NCBI RefSeq assembly: GCF_004194535.1
Contig: NZ_CP025781.1
Span: 3,720,001 to 3,784,000 of the forward strand
Length of the DNA stretch: 64,000 bases
DNA from: Iodobacter fluviatilis
GTDB taxonomy: Bacteria > Pseudomonadota > Gammaproteobacteria > Burkholderiales > Chitinibacteraceae
Direction of reading: 5' to 3'
A program made the position numbers and the translations under genes. Below, piece after piece: positions 9,457 through 17,335 of the stretch (positions are counted from its first letter, which is position 1; every line of letters begins with the position of its first letter). The notes under the pieces are model-generated. The model was not told the DNA's origin and ran no database searches. It saw nothing but the letters and a program-made list of their open reading frames with translations.

Positions 9457-10539
9457 ATGACTCAGATTTATAACTTCTCTGCTGGTCCCGCTGTTTTGCC
9501 CCGTGAAGTATTGCTTACCGTACAACAAGAGCTAACAGATTGGCATGGCTCGGGCATGTGCGTGATGGAAATGAGCCATCGAGGCAAAGAATTTACCCAG
9601 ATTATCCATGAGGCCGAGGCTGATCTTAGAAAGCTGCTGGGGATTCCTAAAAATTATAAAGTATTATTTTTGCAAGGCGGGGCGCATCTGCATTTCTCCA
9701 TGATCCCGCTGAACTTGCTGCCCGAAAACGGCACGATTGATGTGGTTAATACCGGTCACTGGTCCAAAATAGCCATTAAAGAAATGAAGCGCTTTGCCAA
9801 AGTGAATGTGATTGCCAGTAGCGAAGATCGTAACTTTAGCTATGTGCCCGCCGAATCCACTTGGCAGCGCTCTAAAGAAGCGAGCCTGTTGCACTACTGC
9901 GCCAATGAAACCATTGGTGGTGTTGAATTTGCAGATATTCCCAAAAGCGAAGTACCACTGATTTGCGATATGTCGTCAACCATATTGTCCCGCCCTATGG
10001 ATGTTTCTAAATTTGGTTTAATTTACGCCGGTGCGCAAAAAAACATAGGGCCATCTGGTCTCTGTATCGCCATTATTCGCGAAGATTTATTGGGTAAATC
10101 CCGTGCCAATACCCCCACCATGATGGATTACAGTGTGCATGCCGACGCCGAATCCATGTACAACACGCCACCTACATTTGGTATCTACGTGGCAGGGCTA
10201 GTGTTTAAATGGCTATTAAATCAAGGCGGCCTAGTGGCGGTTGAGCAAAAAAATATTGAAAAAGCATCTTTGCTGTATGAAACGATCGAAGCATCGAATG
10301 GTTTTTATCACTGCCCCGTGGATAAGCCTTTTCGCTCACGCATGAATGTGCCGTTTAATATTCGTAATGAAAAATTAGACGATGATTTCTTAGCGGGCGC
10401 TAAGGCCGCTGGCTTATTGCAATTAAAAGGCCATCGTTCAGTTGGCGGGATGCGTGCTTCCATTTATAACGCAATGCCAATCGAAGGCGTACGCGTTTTA
10501 TGCGAATACATGCGCACATTTGCAAAAAGTCATGGTTAG
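9457..10539 (+). CDS. serC: Phosphoserine aminotransferase
   Basis: 360 residues, the usual length. It begins with QIYNFSAGPAVLPREVL, typical of SerC, and has the PLP-binding Lys195 in AGAQKNIGPSG. FLQGGAHLHFSMIPLNLL and the C-terminal GHRSVGGMRASIYNAMP motif, which binds the phosphate of the substrate, are present. It converts 3-phosphohydroxypyruvate plus glutamate to phosphoserine and also serves pyridoxine synthesis. Its neighbour pheA (with an excalibur gene between) recalls the serC-pheA order common in proteobacteria. Confidence 0.97.
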   Translation: MTQIYNFSAGPAVLPREVLLTVQQELTDWHGSGMCVMEMSHRGKEFTQIIHEAEADLRKLLGIPKNYKVLFLQGGAHLHFSMIPLNLLPENGTIDVVNTGHWSKIAIKEMKRFAKVNVIASSEDRNFSYVPAESTWQRSKEASLLHYCANETIGGVEFADIPKSEVPLICDMSSTILSRPMDVSKFGLIYAGAQKNIGPSGLCIAIIREDLLGKSRANTPTMMDYSVHADAESMYNTPPTFGIYVAGLVFKWLLNQGGLVAVEQKNIEKASLLYETIEASNGFYHCPVDKPFRSRMNVPFNIRNEKLDDDFLAGAKAAGLLQLKGHRSVGGMRASIYNAMPIEGVRVLCEYMRTFAKSHG

Positions 10540-10623
10540 TGATTTGCAGGGTGGGTGAAGCATTGGGTTTTCCTTTTCTGTAATCATTAATTGGTTTTTT
10601 ATTAAATGAGGACTGTCTAAGCA

Positions 10624-10926
10624 ATGATAAAGTTTTTGTGTGCATTGCTTATTGCCTTTGGTGCTTGGAATTGGTATGCCAAGCACCAAAGGCAAGTAGA
10701 TGAGCCCCTTGCCTTAACGTCCAATCATGCCGAAGTAGTGCCAGACACAGTCTCTGCAATGAACACCCCTGTGCCTGTGAACCGTTATAGTTGTGACGGC
10801 AGAACACATTGCTCACAGATGTCATCTTGCGAAGAAGCCACCTTTTTTTTGAATAACTGCCCAGGCACAAAAATGGACGGAGATCATGATGGCACTCCTT
10901 GTGAAGAGCCGTTCTGCCGCCATTAA
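10624..10926 (+). CDS. Small exported excalibur-domain protein
   Basis: 100 residues. An N-terminal hydrophobic segment (residues 2-16) acts as signal or anchor. The C-terminal half is an excalibur domain: YSCDGRTHCSQMSSCEEA and the calcium loop DGDHDGTPCE, with six conserved Cys. In many proteobacteria this domain follows a cold-shock domain and a DUF1294 membrane part; here it stands alone. It probably binds calcium outside the cytoplasm. It sits between serC and pheA and is likely part of their transcript. Confidence 0.75.
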   Translation: MIKFLCALLIAFGAWNWYAKHQRQVDEPLALTSNHAEVVPDTVSAMNTPVPVNRYSCDGRTHCSQMSSCEEATFFLNNCPGTKMDGDHDGTPCEEPFCRH

Positions 10927-10953
10927 CACAGCCTATTTAAATTTGAGAAGTCA

Positions 10954-12027
10954 ATGAGTGAAGAACAATTAAGCCAACATCGTGATGCCATTGATGGCAT
11001 CGACGAACAAATTATTCAGCTATTAAATCAGCGTGCTAATCATGCCCGCAGCATCGGTGAGATTAAAGGCAGTGGTATTGTGTATCGCCCAGAACGCGAA
11101 GCGCAGGTTTTATCGCGGGTAAAATCTTTAAACAAAGGCCCATTAAGCGGCGAAACCATGGCCAAGCTGTTCCGCGAAATTATGTCGGCCTGTCTTGCGC
11201 TGGAGCGCCCGCTAACCATCGCCTATTTGGGGCCGGAAGGTACATTCAGCCAAGCTGCGGCGATTAAGCAGTTTGGCCACGCGGCTCACACTATGGCGTG
11301 TAGCTCGATTGATGAAGCATTCCGCGTGGTTGAAGCAAAAACAGCGGATTATGTGGTGGCTCCAGTAGAAAACTCTACCGAAGGTGCCGTGGGTCGTACG
11401 CTGGATTTAATGGTGAATACCCCGCTTAAAATTTGCGGTGAAGTAGTGCTGCGTATTCATCATCATTTGCTGCGTAAGGTAGAGGGAAAGGCGGGCTTGC
11501 TGCGCGTTTATTCGCATGCTCAGAGCTTGTCGCAATGCCATGAGTGGTTAAATAAAAACCTGCCAGCTGAAGTGCAGCGGGTATCGGTTGCTAGTAATGC
11601 AGAAGCCGCTCGGTTGGCAAGCTTAGACGAATTATCTGCCGCAATTGCTGGGGACGCCGCAGCAGAAAACTACGCGCTACTAAGCCTTGCGCAAAATATC
11701 GAAGATGAGCCAAACAACACCACGCGTTTCCTCGTGCTGGGCATGCAGGAAGTGGGCCCGAGTGGCCGAGATAAAACTTCCTTGGTGATTTCCGCGCCTA
11801 ATCGCCCAGGTGCCTTGCATACCTTGGTTGAGCCTCTCGCTAGAAACGGCGTATCCATGGATAAATTTGAATCGCGCCCTAGCCGAGCAGGTCTGTGGGA
11901 ATACGTGTTCTTTGTGGATGTAGAAGGGCACATTAGCGGCGCACCATTGCAAGCTGCTCTGGCTGAGCTTAGTGATGTGGCCGCTTTTGTAAAGGTATTA
12001 GGCTCCTACCCTGTGGCCGTTATTTAA
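10954..12027 (+). CDS. pheA: Bifunctional chorismate mutase / prephenate dehydratase
   Basis: 357 residues. Residues 1-90 form an AroQ-type chorismate mutase (AIDGIDEQIIQLLNQRANHA, then YRPEREAQVL). Residues 93-275 are the prephenate dehydratase domain, with YLGPEGTFSQAA and the NTTRFLVLG motif carrying the catalytic TTRF. Residues 280-355 are an ACT domain (NRPGALHTLVEPLARNGVSM and ESRPSR), the site of phenylalanine feedback inhibition. This P-protein makes phenylpyruvate in the cytoplasm. A good terminator follows. Confidence 0.97.
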   Translation: MSEEQLSQHRDAIDGIDEQIIQLLNQRANHARSIGEIKGSGIVYRPEREAQVLSRVKSLNKGPLSGETMAKLFREIMSACLALERPLTIAYLGPEGTFSQAAAIKQFGHAAHTMACSSIDEAFRVVEAKTADYVVAPVENSTEGAVGRTLDLMVNTPLKICGEVVLRIHHHLLRKVEGKAGLLRVYSHAQSLSQCHEWLNKNLPAEVQRVSVASNAEAARLASLDELSAAIAGDAAAENYALLSLAQNIEDEPNNTTRFLVLGMQEVGPSGRDKTSLVISAPNRPGALHTLVEPLARNGVSMDKFESRPSRAGLWEYVFFVDVEGHISGAPLQAALAELSDVAAFVKVLGSYPVAVI

Positions 12028-12044
12028 AAGATGTTCAGTTCAAT

Positions 12045-12074
12045 GTCGCTCCTAATTGGAGCGGCTTTTTTTTT
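12045..12074 (+). terminator. Rho-independent terminator after pheA
   Basis: An 8-bp stem (12045-12052 with 12058-12065, one G-T pair, loop TAATT) followed by nine T. Confidence 0.93.
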
Positions 12075-12152
12075 GCAGAGGGGTATGTTTTTGATGCCTG
12101 TGCTGAGTGGATGAGCAAAGATCCGTTCTGTAGCAAAAGGGGGAATAACAGA

Positions 12153-12725
12153 ATGAATTCAATTGCAGTGTTTTGTGGTGCCAAACATGGTACATCACCG
12201 CTATTTACTGAGGCTGCTCGGAATTTAGGCATAGCTTTGGCCGAGCGCGAAATCACCCTTGTTTATGGTGGCGGCCACGTTGGACTGATGGGCGAAGTGG
12301 CTACGGCGTGTTTAGCCGCCAATGGTCGGGTGATAGGGGTGATTCCGGAGTTTATGGTGGTGCGTGAGCTGGCTTTGGAAGCCTGCTCGGAGTTAATCAT
12401 CGTGGACTCTATGCATAGCCGAAAAGCCAAAATGGCTGAGTTAGCCAGTGGCTTTATCGCCATGCCAGGTGGTTTTGGCACGCTGGATGAATTATTTGAA
12501 ATTTTGACTTGGTCGCAAATTGGTTTGCATGCCAAGCCGGTAGGCTTGCTAAATACGGCTAATTATTATGATTCACTGGCAAAGTTCTTGGAGGAGGCCG
12601 TTGCAGCGGGCTTTTTGGCCGAGGCGGAATATCGCAAATTACAGTCCGCCACCACGCCGGCCGCCTTGCTGGATATTTTGAGCGTATTGCCAGGATCAAT
12701 CGAAGGGCAGTGGTGGAAGGCATAA
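12153..12725 (+). CDS. LOG-family protein (cytokinin riboside 5'-monophosphate phosphoribohydrolase type)
   Basis: 190 residues from ATG 12153, chosen because AAAGGGGG lies 10 bases upstream; an earlier in-frame start is less likely. It has the LOG motifs GGGHVGLMG (residues 41-49), MHSRKAKM and PGGFGTLDELFE (residues about 109-120), where Arg and Glu are catalytic. Bacterial LOG proteins cleave nucleoside 5'-monophosphates to base and ribose 5-phosphate. It is a single-gene unit behind the pheA terminator. Confidence 0.88.
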   Translation: MNSIAVFCGAKHGTSPLFTEAARNLGIALAEREITLVYGGGHVGLMGEVATACLAANGRVIGVIPEFMVVRELALEACSELIIVDSMHSRKAKMAELASGFIAMPGGFGTLDELFEILTWSQIGLHAKPVGLLNTANYYDSLAKFLEEAVAAGFLAEAEYRKLQSATTPAALLDILSVLPGSIEGQWWKA

Positions 12726-12773
12726 GCTGCGGATGTTTTGCTTGCAGTGATTTAAATCTGGCCTGGCACTGCT

Positions 12774-12935
12774 CTAGTGTTTGTTGACGTTTCATTCGCC
12801 ATTGCGCTGAGCCGGAAAATGGCCACTCACTGCGTTATGCTCCTCGGCACTGGCTATTCAACGAGAAAATGCGTGAAATATGGCCAAATCCGGCTTTTCC
12901 GTAGTAGATCAGTCTTAAGTCCGACAGGCTGCTAG
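12774..12935. repeat. Chimeric repeat: left part of family A, right end of family B
   Basis: This 162-base element starts like the 272-base family A repeat at 37917 (CTAG, a TGTTGACGTTTCATTC stretch, then GCTGAGCCGGAAAATGGCC and CACTGCGTTATGCTCCTCG). It then changes to the reverse complement of the family B interior (ATGCGTGAAATATGGCCAAA versus the element at 37637) and ends in family B terminus AAGTCCGACAGGCTGCTAG. Both outer ends are CTAG. It fills most of the 427-base gap between the LOG gene and the TerB protein. The remainder of that gap shows no gene. Confidence 0.75.
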
Positions 12936-13152
12936 TGCTGTTGAAAGGGCGACGTGGCTGCAGCTACGGTTGTAAAAATAGAGAACAAGCCGCATGTGGC
13001 CTGTTTTCTATTTTTTATCTGGTTCAGTTTGTTTTTTCCGAAAACGGCTAATTGCGTCAAACCGTAAACGTCTCTATCTATATGCTTATCCGCGCGATGC
13101 GGAACCTCTATCAAGCTGCGTGGTCATAAATTTTTTATCCGGAATCAAGACG

Positions 13153-14112
13153 ATGACCCAGATTGAACAGCAGGCTATTCTTGCCATTACTTTACTTGCC
13201 GCTTTTTGTGATGATGACAAGGATAGTCGTGAGCGCGATGCAATAAAGGGGATTGCCGCTTCGTTGGGTGACGGTGAGGTTGATCTGGCACTCTTGTATC
13301 AGGATGTATTGCTGAAACGCTATACCTTGGCTGATGCGGTGGCAGCATTGGGCGATGCGTCACAACGGCAATTGGCGTTTGAAATGGCAGTGTGCGTGGT
13401 AGATGCTGATGGGCGTCAAACAGAAGCCGAGGTCGCTTTTTTGGCCGAGTTGAAGTCGGTACTGGCGCTGGGCAGTGCTGCCAATAGCATTGAGCAAGAA
13501 GCCAATTCATGGTTTGGCTACGATCTGCCACCATCTAGTGCCAAGGCCGCGCCGAGTATGGCTGTGTCGAATTTGCAAACTTTGTCGCCTCAGGCCCAGC
13601 AAGCGCTGGATGCATCGGTGTTGCGTTTTGCGATTGTGTGTGGTGCGCTGGAGTTGTTGCCGCAATCATGGGCAACGATGGCCATCGTGCCGCTGCAATT
13701 GAAATTGGTGCACAGCGTAGGTAAGGCGTTTGGTGTTGAGTTGGATCAAGGGCATATTCGCGAATTTTTAGCTGCAGCTGGGGTGGGGCTTACATCACAA
13801 TATGTCGAACAATTTGGCCGTAAGTTGCTGGGCGGTTTGCTAGGTAAATATATCGGTAAAACGATGGGCAAGGTGGGTAGTGCTGCAACTGGGATTGCGT
13901 TCTCGTTTGCCAGCACTTACGCGCTTGGCCAATTGGCGCGGCGCTATTATGCCGGTGGGCGCAAGATGGAAACTGCAGTGTTGAAAGATACCTTTAGCCA
14001 GCTACTGGGCCCAGCTAAGCAATTGCAAACCCAATATTTGCCGCAGATCGAGCAGCAAGCGCGCACTTTGGATTCAGCAACCGTGATGAAATTGGTCAAA
14101 AACGGTGTTTAA
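13153..14112 (+). CDS. TerB-like domain / DUF697-like protein
   Basis: 319 residues from ATG 13153 (GGAATC upstream); a longer in-frame extension to 12994 runs into repeat-adjacent sequence and is unlikely. Residues 1-105 resemble an acidic, helical TerB-like tellurite-resistance domain (FCDDDKDSRERDAIK, VVDADGRQTEAEVAFLAEL). Residues about 180-280 resemble DUF697: LVHSVGKAFGVELDQGHIRE, then a Gly-rich hydrophobic stretch from AAGVGLTSQYVEQFGRK through ATGIAFSFASTYALGQLARR. DUF697 often accompanies GTPases of the YcjX/Era type, but no GTPase is nearby. It is probably membrane-associated. Function unknown. Confidence 0.7.
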   Translation: MTQIEQQAILAITLLAAFCDDDKDSRERDAIKGIAASLGDGEVDLALLYQDVLLKRYTLADAVAALGDASQRQLAFEMAVCVVDADGRQTEAEVAFLAELKSVLALGSAANSIEQEANSWFGYDLPPSSAKAAPSMAVSNLQTLSPQAQQALDASVLRFAIVCGALELLPQSWATMAIVPLQLKLVHSVGKAFGVELDQGHIREFLAAAGVGLTSQYVEQFGRKLLGGLLGKYIGKTMGKVGSAATGIAFSFASTYALGQLARRYYAGGRKMETAVLKDTFSQLLGPAKQLQTQYLPQIEQQARTLDSATVMKLVKNGV

Positions 14113-14443
14113 GAATTAGCTTAAAGGAGTGATAGAAGTTTGGGCTAGATCTGAGCTTTTACAGCTACACTTCGGCCAAAGTGGACACCCCCTGTATCTT
14201 TTTTCTAAGGGTGTGGCTCCAACTTTGGTGTCCATTTCTGTCTGTATTTCTTAGCTAGGGTTTAGCATCATTGGGGGGGGCTGGCGTGCGGGGAGATAAA
14301 TTACTCGCATGATGCTTTCTACATCTTTGCTAGTGAGTCACCAGTAGGGCGCTCGAAGCCTGCTACGGGCAGATTTTCTATTGTTTTTCACGCAATAATC
14401 TCTTTCTCAATTCGCTGATTCTGTTTGAGATTGTGATCTCGGC
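14113..14443. other. Left flank of the IS3-family element, degraded IS ends
   Basis: No gene. Two copies of TGGACACC in opposite orientation (around 14180-14187 and 14226-14233) resemble termini of IS3-group elements. A run of eight or more G lies near 14270. These look like remnants of earlier insertions. Confidence 0.4.
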
Positions 14444-14620
14444 ATGAGTTCTGCCTCTTTCTACAAATGGCGCGCTAAGTTTGGCGGCATGGACGTCTCG
14501 ATGATGACGCGGATGAAAGAGCTGGAGGACGAAAATAAGCGCCTTAAAAAGATGTATATCGAAGCCCAGATGCAAGCGGATATCATCAAGGAGGCCATGT
14601 CAAAAAAGTGGTGAAGCCAT
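14444..14620 (+). pseudogene. IS3-family OrfA, N-terminus lost
   Basis: Reads MSSASFYKWRAKFGGMDVSM, then [20 protein letters not shown] and a stop after MSKKW. This is the end of the helix-turn-helix and the leucine-zipper half of OrfA. In frame upstream there is a stop at 14426-14428, and the first ~35 residues expected in OrfA are missing. The A6G run at 14602-14608 is the usual site for the -1 frameshift that would fuse OrfA to OrfB. Confidence 0.75.
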
Positions 14621-15435
14621 CTCAGCGTCGTGAGATGGCTCAATGGGCCGTTGAAACCAAGGCCGTTTCTATTCGTGCAGCTTGCGCCAGCTTTGCGATT
14701 AGTACGACTTGCTATCGCTATGTTCGTAAGCTGGATGCAGAAAATGCCCAAATCGCTGACTCATTGGTTCAACTCACGGAAACGCATCGCAACTGGGGCT
14801 TTGGCCTTTGTTTTTTGCATCTGCGAAACGTAAAGAAAAAGTACTGGAATCATAAACGGGTCTACAGGATTTACTGCGATTTAGAATTAAATCTGCGGAT
14901 TAAGCCTAAAAAACGCTTAGATCGTGAAACCCCAGCGCCATTAGCTGTGCCAGAGGCAAAAAATGAAACGTGGTCGATGGATTTTATGCACGATCAATTG
15001 GCCGATGGCCGCAGTATTCGCTTATTTAATGTGATTGATGATTTTAATCGGGAAGGATTGGGCATTGAAGTCGATTTCTCTTTGCCAGCAGAGCGCGTCA
15101 TACGCAGCCTGAATCAAATTATTGAATGGCGCGGCAAGCCAAAACGAATCAGGTCCGATAATGGCCCAGAATATATCAGCCATCTGCTGAAAAATTGGGC
15201 AGAGCAACAATCGATTGAATTGGCTTATATTCAGCCTGGCAATCCACAGCAAAACGCATATATTGAGCGTTATAATCGGACTGTGCGTTATGAATGGCTG
15301 GCCTGCGATGACTTTGAAAGTCTTGCTGAAGTACAAGAAATCGCAACGCAATGGCTTTGGACTTACAATAACGAGCGTCCGCACATGGGATTGGGCGGCA
15401 TCACCCCGAAACAAAAACTGGCATTACATGCCTAG
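14608..15435 (+). CDS. IS3-family transposase OrfB (DDE integrase core)
   Basis: 275 residues, full length. The HTH_21-like region holds [17 protein letters not shown]. The rve catalytic domain follows with D in [11 protein letters not shown] in [12 protein letters not shown] and E in [16 protein letters not shown], spaced as in the DD(35)E class. The frame starts right after the slippery A6G, so it is normally made as an OrfAB fusion. With OrfA damaged, transposition in cis is doubtful. Confidence 0.92.
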   Translation: MVKPSQRREMAQWAVETKAVSIRAACASFAISTTCYRYVRKLDAENAQIADSLVQLTETHRNWGFGLCFLHLRNVKKKYWNHKRVYRIYCDLELNLRIKPKKRLDRETPAPLAVPEAKNETWSMDFMHDQLADGRSIRLFNVIDDFNREGLGIEVDFSLPAERVIRSLNQIIEWRGKPKRIRSDNGPEYISHLLKNWAEQQSIELAYIQPGNPQQNAYIERYNRTVRYEWLACDDFESLAEVQEIATQWLWTYNNERPHMGLGGITPKQKLALHA

Positions 15436-15472
15436 CCTCTACTTTTAAGTGAGCTTAAAAATGGGGGATTAC

Positions 15473-15763
15473 CAAACGTCTTGACGACCTTTTGCTTATT
15501 CTCATCCTTGGGGATTAAGTTCTTGAGATCATTGACGCCATGACGTTTAAAGCAGCGGTAAATCCCCGCCCGTGAAGCCGCTGGATGAATGAATTGGTGG
15601 GTGATGGTGGCTTGTAAGTGATGTGGGCAGTGTGACAGGTTATGCGTTTTGCTCCGTTGGTTGTGTTGTATAGGCTTGCCAAGGCGTTAGCAGGGAGAGG
15701 TGAGGCCTGCATTTCAGCACGAACACGTGGCGTTGTACGGGCTTGCGGGTGGATCTTGCTCAT
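15473..15763 (-). pseudogene. IS481-like transposase remnant, frameshifted and truncated
   Basis: From ATG 15763 the minus strand reads MSKIHPQARTTPRVRAEMQ, the N-terminal helix-turn-helix of IS481-like transposases. After about 30 codons the frame breaks. Another frame then reads SHCPHHLQATITHQF and, after an internal deletion, HPAASRAGIYRCFKRHG and NDLKNLIPKDENKQKVVKT. The rest, including the catalytic DDE core, is missing where the IS3-family right end begins at 15472. It is dead and not expressed as a transposase. Confidence 0.72.
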
Positions 15764-16119
15764 GTTGGAGGCCTTGGGCGAAAGTGACGGAATTAGATCA
15801 TGGATGATGTCTTTGGCAAGCAACAAGGGCCAGCTACGAATAGGGACATGATTATCCGAAACTCGACAGATATAGATATCAATGCGAGTCTTTAAAGCTT
15901 CATCATTTAGGTGTTAAATACGTTACAAAATAAAATGCTTAGGATTTATGCTATTTGGGTTTTACAATGCTTGCCAAAATAAGAACTTAGGCAGAAGCCT
16001 AATAAATGCAACATTGCGGATATCAACAATTTGTAGTTACTGATTTATCTCGGCTAGTATCTCTCATCATCTCAGGCTCAATGCGCTTTGAGTTGTTACA
16101 CCTACACAAGGATATTCAT
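15764..16119. other. Intergenic region upstream of hisC
   Basis: AT-rich, no gene. It must hold the hisC promoter; no boxes are assigned. An in-frame extension of hisC upstream to 16006 has no family support. Confidence 0.35.
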
Positions 16120-17220
16120 ATGAGTTTGCAAGATTTGGCCCCAGACTACGTTCGCTCGATTGCTCCGTATCAGCCGGGTAAGCCTGTTTCTGAATTGGCC
16201 CGTGAAGTGGGTTTAAATCCAGAGCAAATTGTAAAGCTGGCTTCAAATGAAAATCCATTGGGCATGGGTAGTAAGACTCGCGCTGCAATTGAAAAAGAAT
16301 TGGCTGAATTAGCCCGTTATCCTGATGGCAATGGTTTTGAATTAAAAAGAAAAATTTGCCAAAAATATAATGTAAAAGCAGAGCAAATTGTGTTGGGTAA
16401 TGGCTCCAATGATGTATTGGAATTAATCGCGCATGCCTTTTTAGCCCCCGGTGATTCTGCGGTGTTTTCGCAATATGCATTTGCGGTTTATCCATTGGCG
16501 ACTCAAGCCGTAGGGGCGCAAGGCATACAAGTGAAGGCACTAGACTATGGTCATGATTTAAGTGCCATGCTGGCGGCTATTGTGCCAAGCACCAAAGTAG
16601 TGTGGATTGCCAACCCTAATAATCCAACCGGCACCATGGCAAGGCCGGGTGATTTGCTTGAGTTTTTACAAAACTGCCCAAAAAATGTGCTGGTGGTATT
16701 GGATGAGGCTTACACCGAATTCTTTACCCCAGAAAAGCGCCCAGATTCAATCAAATGGTTGAAAGACTTCCCTAATCTGATAGTGGTGCGTACTTTTTCT
16801 AAAGCTTTTGGCCTAGCAGGTTTACGCGTGGGTATGGCGATGACTTCGCCAGAGGTGGCAGATATGATCAATCGCGTACGCCAGCCGTTTAATGTCAACA
16901 GCATCGCGCAAGCCGCAGCTACGGCTGCGCTGGATGATGAAGAATTCCTAAAAGAAACCTTGCGCGTAAATAGCGAAGGTATGGCGCAATTAACAGCGGC
17001 CTTTGTGCGCTTGGGTGTGAGCTTTATTCCTAGCCAAGCCAATTTCATTGCCTTTCATTGTGGCGATGCCGCAGCGCTTAATTTATTTATGCTGCAACGC
17101 GGCGTGATCATTCGCCCACTCGCTCCATACGGCCTGACCAACACCCTGCGTGTTTCGATTGGATTGCCCGCAGAAAATGCCCGCTTTATTGAAGTGCTGG
17201 AAAAAGCATTGGCCGATTAA
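16120..17220 (+). CDS. hisC: Histidinol-phosphate aminotransferase
   Basis: 366 residues from ATG 16120, preceded by AAGGA; this start matches the family N-terminus (LAPDYVRSIAPYQPGKP). PLP-fold motifs: KLASNENPLGMG, WIANPNNPTGT, DEAYTEF, and the PLP Lys in RTFSKAFGLAGLRVG. HisC converts imidazole acetol phosphate to histidinol phosphate. The gene stands alone rather than in a his operon, as in many betaproteobacteria, where such copies may also serve aromatic amino acids. Confidence 0.95.
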   Translation: MSLQDLAPDYVRSIAPYQPGKPVSELAREVGLNPEQIVKLASNENPLGMGSKTRAAIEKELAELARYPDGNGFELKRKICQKYNVKAEQIVLGNGSNDVLELIAHAFLAPGDSAVFSQYAFAVYPLATQAVGAQGIQVKALDYGHDLSAMLAAIVPSTKVVWIANPNNPTGTMARPGDLLEFLQNCPKNVLVVLDEAYTEFFTPEKRPDSIKWLKDFPNLIVVRTFSKAFGLAGLRVGMAMTSPEVADMINRVRQPFNVNSIAQAAATAALDDEEFLKETLRVNSEGMAQLTAAFVRLGVSFIPSQANFIAFHCGDAAALNLFMLQRGVIIRPLAPYGLTNTLRVSIGLPAENARFIEVLEKALAD

Positions 17221-17239
17221 TCAACCATCACAATAATTA

Positions 17240-17335
17240 ACTGATGTTACGCAGGCCTTTAGGTGGAATGCGCTCGGCAGCTGATTGAGAAAATCCTAAC
17301 CCATTGATTGTTCATAATGGGTGTGTAACATCAGT
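17240..17335. repeat. 96-bp MITE-like element, copy 1
   Basis: Bounded by 14-bp inverted termini, ACTGATGTTACGCA at 17240 and TGTGTAACATCAGT ending at 17335 (one mismatch). The interior is nearly identical to the reverse complement of the 96-bp element at 27823-27918. It lies between the convergent hisC and glnD, and its last base is the first base of the glnD stop triplet on the plus strand. Possible flanking duplication is not clear here. It may also act as a terminator hairpin. Confidence 0.8.

Larger units (their letters stand above)
14444..15472 (+). mobile_element. IS3-family insertion sequence, left-truncated
   Basis: The element keeps the 3' half of orfA, a complete orfB and a right end near 15440-15472 (CTTTTAAGTGAGCTTAAAAA followed by TGGGGGATTACC), typical of one IS3 subgroup. 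A matching left terminal repeat was not found, and the first half of orfA is missing or degenerate, so it is probably immobile by itself. The right end abuts a broken IS481-like transposase gene. Confidence 0.8.
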
